A stretch of 64,000 nt of DNA from assembly GCF_025630775.1 (NCBI RefSeq), contig NZ_JAOSZE010000036.1, forward strand, positions 1 to 64,000, written 5' to 3'. Under the pieces are notes generated by a model. It was not told the DNA's origin and did no database searches. It worked only from the letters and a program-made list of their open reading frames with translations. A program made the translations under genes and the position numbers. Shown here piece after piece: positions 42,137 to 49,600 of this stretch; within the stretch, counting starts at the first letter, position 1; each line of letters opens with the position of its first letter. Source of the stretch: Actinoplanes sp. KI2 (GTDB taxonomy: Bacteria; Actinomycetota; Actinomycetes; Mycobacteriales; Micromonosporaceae).

Positions 42137-44743
42137 TCACAGTCGGAAGGACCACTGGCCGCGCCCGTGCGTGGCCACGTACACCTTGCCGTCCGGTCCG
42201 ACCTTGACCTGGAGGGTGACCGTGGTCGGCAGGCCATGGCCGAGAATCGACCAGCCGGAGCAGCGCGGCGCCCGGTAGAAGACGCCGGTGTCGGTGCCGA
42301 GCACCAGCCCGCCGCCGGGCACCATCCGCACCGAGTTGGCCGGCACGTCCGGCAGGTTCGCCGAGATGTCGGTCCAGCTGTTGCCCGCGTTCCAGGACTC
42401 GAAGACGTGGCCGACGCCCGCGCCGGGGCCCTCGGTCCACTTCCGGGAGAACCCGTTGACCGCGATGATCACGTGCTGCGGGTTCTTCCGGTCGACGTCC
42501 ATGCCGCTGATGTAGCGGTTCGGCACCGTGCCGTCGACCGGCAGGTTCAGCTGGTGCCAGCCGGTCCCGTCGGTGCGGCCGACCGCGATGCCGCGCGCGT
42601 ACCCCTGGTTGTTGCACGGCCCGCACCACGCGGCGTAGACCATGCCGCCCGCGGTGGTCACGGCCGTCGCGACGTGCCCGGCGCCGAGATCGTAGAGGCT
42701 GGTCCACTGCTCGCCGCTGCGGATCGCGTAGCCGACCGTGTTGAGCCAGACGTGCCGGCCGCCGGCGATCCAGGTCTTGCTGTCGCGCGGGTCCTGGGTG
42801 ATCGGCGCGATGAACCGGGCGAGCCCGTTGTCGGAGTCCTCGGGCGCGACCTCGTAGCTGGTGGCCTTGGCCGGGTCGGTGGTCCACGCGCCGTCGTTGA
42901 CCGCGCAGTTGTTGGTCACCCAGACGTCCAGGTACACGTACTCCTCGGCGATGTTGCAGCCGTTCGCCGGGTCGACGATCGTGTCGCCGCCGTCGCCGCC
43001 GAAGTTGGAGCCCATGACCCGGTCGCCCGGCCGCAGCACCGACTGGCCGTTGTCCTGCAGGCCGCCGGAGATGGCCAGCCCGCCGCGGTCCCGGCCGGCA
43101 TCGACCGAGTAGTACTGCAGCACGTCCATGCTGCCGTCGTTGAGCGAGGACCAGTCGAGGGCGTGCCCGTACTGGTCGAGGTTGCCGCGGACCGGCCGGC
43201 GGTACATGCCGCCGTCGTCGCCGACCACCACGTACGACTTGCCGTGGCGGCTGCCGACCGCGATCGAGTGCTGGTCGGCGTGCACGGTCTGGTGACAGTC
43301 ACCGGTCTGCTTGGACGGGTCGATGCTCCAGCAGGGGAACCCGAAGTTCCAGTACGGTCCGGGCGTGGTCCAGGTGTCGCCGCTGTCGGTCGACTCGAAG
43401 ACCTCCTCGAGACCGGCCCACACGTGCGTACCGTCGGTCGGGTCGACCTGCAGGAACTGGTTGTACCAGGCCTGGATGCCCGGCATGTAGCCCGGATCGG
43501 TCAGCGCCGAGCCGGAGGCGGCCAGCTTGTGGTAGTCGGCCGCGAGCGTCCACGGCCCGAACGGCGAGCCGCTCTTCGAGACGAAGAAGCCGCCGAGCGC
43601 GCTGTCCGGGTTGGTGGCGAGCTGGGTCGGCGACTGCTCGATCGCGTAGTAGCGGGAGCCGTCGGCCGCCGCCGCGAAGGTGACCAGTCCGACGTCTCCC
43701 GACGTCGAGGGAAGCCCGGCCAGCGTCGTTTGCTGCCAGCTGCCGGTGGCCGTACGCGTGTAGAAGCCGTTGTACGTGTCGCCGCTGCGCCACCCGGCCG
43801 CGATGATCACGTTGCCCGGGTTCTTCGGGTCGACCGCGAAGTCGTTGACGATGTTCTTGTACGGCGCGCTCGGGTCGGCGGCGCTCGCCCCGCCGGCCAG
43901 GTAGGCGGGGTTCGGCGCGAACACCCGGGTCCACGGCCCTTGCAGGTTGGTCAGCGAGTGGGTCCAGGCGCCGCTGCTGGTCGCGGCCCACACGGTGGTG
44001 CCGATGAACCGGAGCTTGCGGATGATCGTGCTCTCCAGCTCGGTCCCGCCGACCCGGTCGGCCGGGGTGAAGGATCCGCTGCGGGGGTTGCCGAGCACGT
44101 AGACGCCGGTGCCGACGAACGACGTGGCGCCGGTGTTGGCCTCGCCGGTCGCCAGCCAGAGCCGGCCCCGCGAGTCGAGCCGCAGGTCGCCGGTGGACGG
44201 CGTGGGCAGCTTCTCGGAGATCGGCGTCCAGTGGCCGCCGCCGCTGGTCGAGCGCCAGACGCCACCGTTGGCCGCGCCGGCGTACACGTCGCCGTAGTTG
44301 TCGGCGGCGAGGCCGGTGACGCGACCGGTGACCAGACCGGCGCCGCCGGAGGAGTTGCTCTCGATGTCGCGGTAGCGCGGGTCGTCCGAGTTGTACGGCC
44401 GGTTGGTGACGTGGGTCCAGCTGCCGCCGGTGTGTGGCAGGCTCTGCTGTTGCTGCCAGGCCGCGGAGTATGCGCCCGGCGCGACGATGCCGGGCGCCGA
44501 CCGCGCCTCGGCCCACTGCTCGGCCTGTTCGGCTATCTCCTCCGGGTCCTCGCCGCCCTCGTCGCTGTCGGCCGCCTGGGCCTTGAACGTCTTGGCGTGT
44601 GCCGCCCGTTCGGCGGCCAGCTGTTTGAGGTGGCGGTACTGCATCGGCCGGGCGGATCCGTCGGTTCCGGCGGCGGCCGCGGCGACCGGCGAGATGACCA
44701 GGGTCAATGCCGTGGCGGCCACGGCGACGAGACGAAGCTGCAT
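42137..44743 (-). CDS. Secreted beta-propeller (sialidase/GH74-like) protein
   Basis: The 868-residue exported protein starts at ATG 44743. It has a Sec signal (1-26, ending AAAAAG), a helical acidic leader to about residue 90, and then a large beta-propeller with BNR/GH74-like repeats: GDVYAGAANGGVWRSTSGGGHW (about 155), VWAGLEEVFESTDSGDTWTT (about 440), VGHVFESWNAGNSWTDIS (about 795) and VYVATHGRGQWSF at the end. These S/T-x-D-G-G-x-T-W-type repeats occur in VPS10, sialidase and xyloglucanase folds. Enzymatic residues cannot be assigned. The promoter shares a 13-bp element with the M4 protease gene. Confidence 0.8.
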   Translation of the reverse strand: MQLRLVAVAATALTLVISPVAAAAAGTDGSARPMQYRHLKQLAAERAAHAKTFKAQAADSDEGGEDPEEIAEQAEQWAEARSAPGIVAPGAYSAAWQQQQSLPHTGGSWTHVTNRPYNSDDPRYRDIESNSSGGAGLVTGRVTGLAADNYGDVYAGAANGGVWRSTSGGGHWTPISEKLPTPSTGDLRLDSRGRLWLATGEANTGATSFVGTGVYVLGNPRSGSFTPADRVGGTELESTIIRKLRFIGTTVWAATSSGAWTHSLTNLQGPWTRVFAPNPAYLAGGASAADPSAPYKNIVNDFAVDPKNPGNVIIAAGWRSGDTYNGFYTRTATGSWQQTTLAGLPSTSGDVGLVTFAAAADGSRYYAIEQSPTQLATNPDSALGGFFVSKSGSPFGPWTLAADYHKLAASGSALTDPGYMPGIQAWYNQFLQVDPTDGTHVWAGLEEVFESTDSGDTWTTPGPYWNFGFPCWSIDPSKQTGDCHQTVHADQHSIAVGSRHGKSYVVVGDDGGMYRRPVRGNLDQYGHALDWSSLNDGSMDVLQYYSVDAGRDRGGLAISGGLQDNGQSVLRPGDRVMGSNFGGDGGDTIVDPANGCNIAEEYVYLDVWVTNNCAVNDGAWTTDPAKATSYEVAPEDSDNGLARFIAPITQDPRDSKTWIAGGRHVWLNTVGYAIRSGEQWTSLYDLGAGHVATAVTTAGGMVYAAWCGPCNNQGYARGIAVGRTDGTGWHQLNLPVDGTVPNRYISGMDVDRKNPQHVIIAVNGFSRKWTEGPGAGVGHVFESWNAGNSWTDISANLPDVPANSVRMVPGGGLVLGTDTGVFYRAPRCSGWSILGHGLPTTVTLQVKVGPDGKVYVATHGRGQWSFRL

Positions 44744-44841
44744 TGCTTCTCCTTGGCTACGCTGCGCTTTGGGCTGTTCACCTCGCGCACGCGCGCATGC
44801 TGGTCGATCTCGCCCACGTGATCAATAGCTCCTACGAGATG

Positions 44842-44854
44842 TAGGGAAAACCCT
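44842..44854 (-). promoter_or_regulatory. Shared 13-bp palindromic promoter element, copy 1
   Basis: On the minus strand it reads AGGGTTTTCCCTA, about 99 bp upstream of the beta-propeller gene start. The same 13 bases occur at 47346-47358 upstream of the M4 protease gene in the same orientation relative to the gene. The binding factor is unknown. Confidence 0.55.
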
Positions 44855-44998
44855 GCACTCAAATCGCCACGAAGCCTCCGTTACCCGCCTCCACATAGGA
44901 GCTCGACGGGCGTGGCGGGTGCTCACGATGTGTAGGCTGACCCAACTCTTACGTCGCCCGAACGCTCGGTCGGATACGCGCGCCCTAGCGTCCGGCAC

Positions 44999-46420
44999 AT
45001 GATCCGTCGAACCCTGACCGCACTCCTGTCGCTCGCGATGGTCGGCGCGTGCGGCTCGACCGGCGCTCGCTCCACCGTGGACCGGCCGTCGGCCGCCGAC
45101 CGGCCGAACGTCGTGCTGGTGCTCACCGACGACCTGTCCATGAACCTGCTGCCCTACCTGCCGCAGGTGCAGGCGCTCGCCCGCGAGGGCACCACGTTCG
45201 CGAACTACACCGTCACCGACTCGCTCTGCTGCCCGTCCCGCTCGTCGCTGTTCACCGGCGAACTCCCGCACGACACGGGCATCTTCACCAACGGCGGTTC
45301 GGACGGCGGGTTCGCCACATTCCACCGGCGCGGCGAGGAGAGCTCCACGTTCGCCACCGACCTGCACGCGGCCGGGTACCGCACCGCGATGCTGGGCAAA
45401 TATCTCAACGGGTACCTGCCGAAGGACGGGTTCGTGCCGCCGGGCTGGGACGAGTGGGACGTCGCCGGCAACGGATACCCGGAGTACGACTACAACCTGC
45501 TGGAGAACGGCAAGGTCGTGCACTACGGCCACCAGTACCTGACCGACGTGCTCAGCGCGAAGGCGACCGGCTTCATCACCGCGTCGGCCAAGGCCGGCAA
45601 GCCGTTCCTGGTCGAGGTGGCCACCTTCGCGCCACACGCCCCGTACACCCCCGACGACCAGGACCGGAACGCCTTTCCCGGGCGGCGCGCGCCGCGTACC
45701 GCCGGTTACGACACCCTGCCGTCCGCCGCGCCGCCGTGGCTGGCCGCCCGTGCGCCGCTGACCGCCGCCGAGAAGCAGCAGATCGATGTGGACTTCCGCA
45801 AGCGGGCGCAGGCCGTGCAGGCGGTGGACCGGATGATCGGCTCGGTGCGCAGGACGGTCGAGGCGGCCGGCGTCGCGAACCGCACAATGATCGTCTTCAC
45901 CTCGGACAACGGTTACCACATGGGTGAGCACCGGCTGAACCCCGGCAAGATGACCGCCTACGACACCGACGTCCGGGTGCCGCTGGTCGTGGCCGGTCCG
46001 GGCGTGCGGGCCGGCGCGACGGTGACCGCGCCGGCCGAGAACATCGACCTGCGTCCCACCGTCGGCGAGCTGGCCGGGGCGGCGACGCCGCCCACCGACG
46101 GCCGCAGCCTCGTGCCGCTGCTACGCGGGCAGGCGCCGGCCGGCTGGCGAACCGCCGCGCTGGTCGAGCACCACGGGCCGGACAACGACCCGGCCGACCC
46201 GGACCACCCGGCGAAGAACAGCGGCAACCCGCCGACCTACGCGGCAATCCGGACCACGCAGTACACGTACGTCGAATACTCGGACGGCAGCAAGGAATAC
46301 TACGACCACGGGCACGACCCCGATCAGCTGCACAACACGGTCGCCTCGCTGACGCCGGCCGCCGCGGCGGCGCTGCACGACGCGCTCAGCGCCCTGGTGA
46401 ACTGCCACCGGTCATGCTGA
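44999..46420 (+). CDS. Exported sulfatase (formylglycine type)
   Basis: The 473-residue arylsulfatase-family lipoprotein hydrolyses sulfate esters outside the cell. The signal peptide ends in the lipobox-like VGAC (Cys 18). The metal site begins with VLVLTDDLS (about 39-48). The modification motif CCPSR has C77 as the residue oxidised to formylglycine, followed by SSLFTG. MLGKYLNGY (about 131) and FTSDNGYHMGEHRL (about 300) complete the active site. ATG 44999 is chosen. The C-terminus overlaps the convergent LLM gene by 9 bp. A formylglycine-generating enzyme is not in the window. Confidence 0.92.
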   Translation: MIRRTLTALLSLAMVGACGSTGARSTVDRPSAADRPNVVLVLTDDLSMNLLPYLPQVQALAREGTTFANYTVTDSLCCPSRSSLFTGELPHDTGIFTNGGSDGGFATFHRRGEESSTFATDLHAAGYRTAMLGKYLNGYLPKDGFVPPGWDEWDVAGNGYPEYDYNLLENGKVVHYGHQYLTDVLSAKATGFITASAKAGKPFLVEVATFAPHAPYTPDDQDRNAFPGRRAPRTAGYDTLPSAAPPWLAARAPLTAAEKQQIDVDFRKRAQAVQAVDRMIGSVRRTVEAAGVANRTMIVFTSDNGYHMGEHRLNPGKMTAYDTDVRVPLVVAGPGVRAGATVTAPAENIDLRPTVGELAGAATPPTDGRSLVPLLRGQAPAGWRTAALVEHHGPDNDPADPDHPAKNSGNPPTYAAIRTTQYTYVEYSDGSKEYYDHGHDPDQLHNTVASLTPAAAAALHDALSALVNCHRSC

Positions 46421-47239
46421 TCTGAGCAGCGCGAGCACCGGGGCGAACTGCTCCATGAACAGGCCGCTCACCCCGATGTAGGAGATGCCGAGCTCGGCCC
46501 GGCGCCGGCGGAGCCGCTCGGCGATCTCCGCCGGCGAGCCGATCAGGAAGGCGATGCCGCCGGCCGCCGCCATCGCCCGCGGGTCACCGCCGACCATCCG
46601 GGACAACCAGGGCGGCAGATCGTCCGGGGTGGACACCACGGCGGCCGTGTTCAGATGCACCTCGAGCCCGTCGAAGCGATCGCCCGCGGCGGACCGCAGT
46701 TGCGACACCGCAGCGGCCAGCTCGGCCTCGGTGGACTGCGGCGGGAGCCCGAGGGCCACGATGTCGGCCTGCTCGGCGGCGAGCCGCAGCATCCGCGGGC
46801 GACTGGCGGCGACCAGCACGGGCGGCGCCGGGGTGAGCTTGCGGACCGCGGCGATCGTCTCGGCCACCCGCGCCAGCCGCTGGGCCGGGGTGCCGAAGTC
46901 GCCGCCCAGCGCCTCGGCGTCGCGCTCGGCGCCCGGCCGGCCGCCGCCGAGGCCCAGTTCGAAGCGGCCGTCGCTGAGCTGCTGAAGGGTCTCGGCCTCC
47001 CACGCGACCAGACCGGGCGGGCGGTTCGGCGCGCTCAGCACGTACGTACCGAGGCGGAGGTCGCGGGTCACCGCGGCGGCCGCGGCCAGCCCCGCGAACG
47101 GCGCGTAGGTGTGCACCGTGTCGGGGATCAGCAGGATGTCGTAACCCAGCTCCTCGGCCCGCCGCGCGGTGGCGGCCCACTCCGCGCCCGAAGGCGCCCT
47201 ACCGGCGACGACACCGAAGCGGAAAGCACGCTGACTCAT
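46412..47239 (-). CDS. LLM-class flavin/F420-dependent oxidoreductase
   Basis: The 275-residue luciferase-like protein resembles mycobacterial F420-dependent oxidoreductases that occur in many paralogues. Features: FRFGVVAGRAPSGAEWAATA, RAEELGYDILLIPDTVHTYA, RDLRLGTYVLSAPNRPP, then LSDGRFELGLGGGRPGAERD (about 95-115). The start is ATG 47239, eight bases after AGGA; ATG 47248 is possible. Substrate unknown. It runs divergently from the M4 protease gene and convergently with the sulfatase gene. Confidence 0.83.
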   Translation of the reverse strand: MSQRAFRFGVVAGRAPSGAEWAATARRAEELGYDILLIPDTVHTYAPFAGLAAAAAVTRDLRLGTYVLSAPNRPPGLVAWEAETLQQLSDGRFELGLGGGRPGAERDAEALGGDFGTPAQRLARVAETIAAVRKLTPAPPVLVAASRPRMLRLAAEQADIVALGLPPQSTEAELAAAVSQLRSAAGDRFDGLEVHLNTAAVVSTPDDLPPWLSRMVGGDPRAMAAAGGIAFLIGSPAEIAERLRRRRAELGISYIGVSGLFMEQFAPVLALLRSA

Positions 47240-47297
47240 GACGGACATCCTGCTCGGGCCCCGCGGCGAGCACATCCGACCACGGTGTTACGTCGCT

Positions 47298-47317
47298 CGT
47301 ACGACCTAAGTCGTATG
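47298..47317. promoter_or_regulatory. Inverted repeat in divergent promoter region
   Basis: CGTACGAC-CTAA-GTCGTATG is an 8-bp inverted repeat with one G-T pair, between the LLM gene (start 47239) and the M4 protease gene (start 47474). Probable operator for one or both; regulator unknown. Confidence 0.45.
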
Positions 47318-47345
47318 CCCGGAAAACGTTCTCTGGGCGGGAGCA

Positions 47346-47358
47346 AGGGTTTTCCCTA
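47346..47358 (+). promoter_or_regulatory. Shared 13-bp palindromic promoter element, copy 2
   Basis: AGGGTTTTCCCTA lies 116 bp before the M4 protease start, identical to the element upstream of the beta-propeller gene (44842-44854) and at nearly the same distance. See the corresponding finding. Confidence 0.55.
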
Positions 47359-47473
47359 TTTCGAAAGACTCTCATCAATGCCTAGCGTCACAGTTCAAGT
47401 CGTCCAGGCGTGGCCCATCGTCACACCGGACCTTGAGCCTGCCCAAACCCCCGGGCAGGAAAGGAGCACCCGC

Positions 47474-49525
47474 GTGAAACGTCGAACCCCCCTGATCATC
47501 GCGATGGCGGCCGGCACCGCGGCCGCGTCTGCGCTGGTCGCGATGGCCCAGCCGGCCACCGCCCAACCGGCCGACCCGGCCGCCGCCGCCAAGCTGGCGG
47601 CCGCCAAGGCGGACGCGCTCGTCGCGAGCAACCCGGCGCTGCTGAAGGCCAGCAAGTACGACACCTTCCGGCAGCACCCGGTGATCTCGTCGCACGGCCT
47701 CAACTACGTCCCCTACACCCGCACCTACAAGGGCCTTCCGGTCCTGGGCGGCGACCTCGTCGTGATGAGCGACGCCAGCGGGGCGACCAAGTACACCTCG
47801 GTCGCGCAGTCCAGCCCGATCGGCGAGCTGTCCGTCACCCCGAAGGTGACCGACACCGCGGCCGCGGCCACCGCCAAGAAGCAGCTGAAGTCGGTGTCCC
47901 GGGTGGAAGGCACCTCGCTCGTCGTGGTCGCCGCCGAGGGCGCGCCGGCGAGGCTGGCCTGGCAGACGACGGTCGACGGCCGAGGCGCCGAGGGCGCGAG
48001 CCGGCTCACCGTGAACGTCGACGCCATCACCGGCAAGGTGCTCAGCACCAAGGAGCACGTGACCGAGGTGACCGGCTCGGGCACCGGCTGGATCAACGGC
48101 TCGGTCTCGATCGACACGACCCTCTCCGGTTCGACGTACTCGATGAAGTCCTCGACCCAGCCGACGATGCAGTGCCAGGACGCGTCGAACAACACGACGT
48201 TCTCCGGCACCGACAACGTCTGGGGCAACGGCACCGGCACCAACCGGGAGACCGGCTGCGTCGACGCCCTCTACGTGGGTGAGAAGCAGACCGCGATGCT
48301 CTCCGCGTGGCTGGGCCGTAGCGGCCAGAACGGCTCCAACGGCGCGTGGCCGCTGCGGGTCGGCCTGAACGACCAGAACGCGTACTACGACGGCACCCAG
48401 GTGCAGATCGGCAAGAACACCGCCGGTCAGTGGATCGCCTCGGCGGACGTGGTGGGCCACGAGCTCGGCCACGGCATCGACGACAACACCCCGGGCGGCA
48501 TCTCCGGCGGCAACACCCAGGAGTTCGTGGCCGACACCTTCGGCGCGGCGACCGAGTGGTACATCAACAACCCGAACGACCCGCCGGACTTCCTGGTCGG
48601 CGAGGAGGTCAACCTGGTCGGCAGCGGCCCGATCCGCAACATGTACAACCCGTCGGCGCTGGGTGACGACAACTGCTACTCCTCGAGCATCCCGTCCGAG
48701 GAGGTGCACGCCGCGGCCGGCCCCGGCAACCACTGGTTCTACCTGCTGTCCCAGGGCACCAGCGGCAACGGCCAGCCGTCCAGCGCGACCTGCAACAGCA
48801 GCACGGTGACCGGCCTGGGCATCCAGAAGGCCATCACGATCATGTACAACGCGATGCTGCTGAAGACGTCGAGCTCGTCGTACCTGAAGTACCGGACCTG
48901 GACGCTCACCGCGGCCAAGAGCCTGTACCCGGGCAGCTGCACCGAGTTCAACACGGTCAAGGCGGCCTGGGACGCGGTCAGCGTGCCGGCCCAGTCCGGC
49001 GACCCGACGTGCTCCGGCAGCACCACGCCGCCGACCACGCCGCCGACCACCGGTCCGACCACCACCCCGCCGACCGGCTCCAACCTGCTCGGCAACCCGG
49101 GCTTCGAGAGCGGCGCCACCACCTGGTCGCAGACCTCGGGCGTCATCTCCACGGCGTCGGGCACCAACACTCCGCGGACCGGCACGTACTTCGCCTGGCT
49201 GGACGGCTACGGCTCCTCCCACACCGACACGCTGTCCCAGTCGGTGACGATCCCGTCCTCCGCTTCGAGCGCGACGCTGAGCTTCTACCTGAAGATCACG
49301 ACCGCGGAGACCACCACGTCGACCGCGTACGACAAGCTGACCGTCAAGGCCGGCTCGACGACCCTGGCGACGTACTCCAACCTCAACAAGGCCGGCTACA
49401 CGCTGCGGACGTTCGACCTGTCCAGCCTCAAGGGACAGACCGTGTCCATCTCCTTCAGCGGCGTGGAGGACTCCTCCCTCCAGACGTCCTTCCAGATCGA
49501 CGACACCTCGCTCACCGTGAGCTGA
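47474..49525 (+). CDS. Secreted M4 (thermolysin-like) metalloprotease with C-terminal domain
   Basis: The 683-residue precursor starts at GTG 47474 behind AAGGAG (47461-47466). Sec signal 1-30; FTP/PepSY-type propeptide to about residue 210 (YTRTYKGLPVLGGDLVVMSD, VNVDAITGKVLSTKEHVTEV). The peptidase domain has zinc ligands H329 and H333 in HELGH, with E350 in GGNTQEFVADTFG, and the later EEVHAAAGPGNHWFYLLS with the transition-state His. A Thr/Pro linker (about 515-535) leads to a 145-residue jelly-roll (LLGNPGFESGATTW to FQIDDTSLTVS) that probably binds polymer. A hairpin at 49541-49571 follows. Confidence 0.93.
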   Translation: MKRRTPLIIAMAAGTAAASALVAMAQPATAQPADPAAAAKLAAAKADALVASNPALLKASKYDTFRQHPVISSHGLNYVPYTRTYKGLPVLGGDLVVMSDASGATKYTSVAQSSPIGELSVTPKVTDTAAAATAKKQLKSVSRVEGTSLVVVAAEGAPARLAWQTTVDGRGAEGASRLTVNVDAITGKVLSTKEHVTEVTGSGTGWINGSVSIDTTLSGSTYSMKSSTQPTMQCQDASNNTTFSGTDNVWGNGTGTNRETGCVDALYVGEKQTAMLSAWLGRSGQNGSNGAWPLRVGLNDQNAYYDGTQVQIGKNTAGQWIASADVVGHELGHGIDDNTPGGISGGNTQEFVADTFGAATEWYINNPNDPPDFLVGEEVNLVGSGPIRNMYNPSALGDDNCYSSSIPSEEVHAAAGPGNHWFYLLSQGTSGNGQPSSATCNSSTVTGLGIQKAITIMYNAMLLKTSSSSYLKYRTWTLTAAKSLYPGSCTEFNTVKAAWDAVSVPAQSGDPTCSGSTTPPTTPPTTGPTTTPPTGSNLLGNPGFESGATTWSQTSGVISTASGTNTPRTGTYFAWLDGYGSSHTDTLSQSVTIPSSASSATLSFYLKITTAETTTSTAYDKLTVKAGSTTLATYSNLNKAGYTLRTFDLSSLKGQTVSISFSGVEDSSLQTSFQIDDTSLTVS

Positions 49526-49540
49526 GCTGGTAGCACCAAA

Positions 49541-49571
49541 CGGAGGGCCGGCGCCCGTCGCCGGCCCTCCG
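49541..49571. terminator. Terminator between M4 protease and M15-like genes
   Basis: A perfect 13-bp stem, CGGAGGGCCGGCG with its complement, has a 5-nt loop. It begins 15 bp after the protease stop. Its right arm is duplicated immediately downstream (see repeat), so an alternative pairing exists for the opposite transcript. Confidence 0.78.
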
Positions 49572-49600
49572 CCTGTGAGTCGCCGGCCCTCCGTCTATGA
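49557..49600. repeat. Two tandem 22-bp repeats covering a gene end
   Basis: GTCGCCGGCCCTCCGYCTRTGA occurs at 49557-49578 and 49579-49600 (20 of 22 identical). The second copy contains the stop codon and final bases of the minus-strand M15-like gene. Confidence 0.9.
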
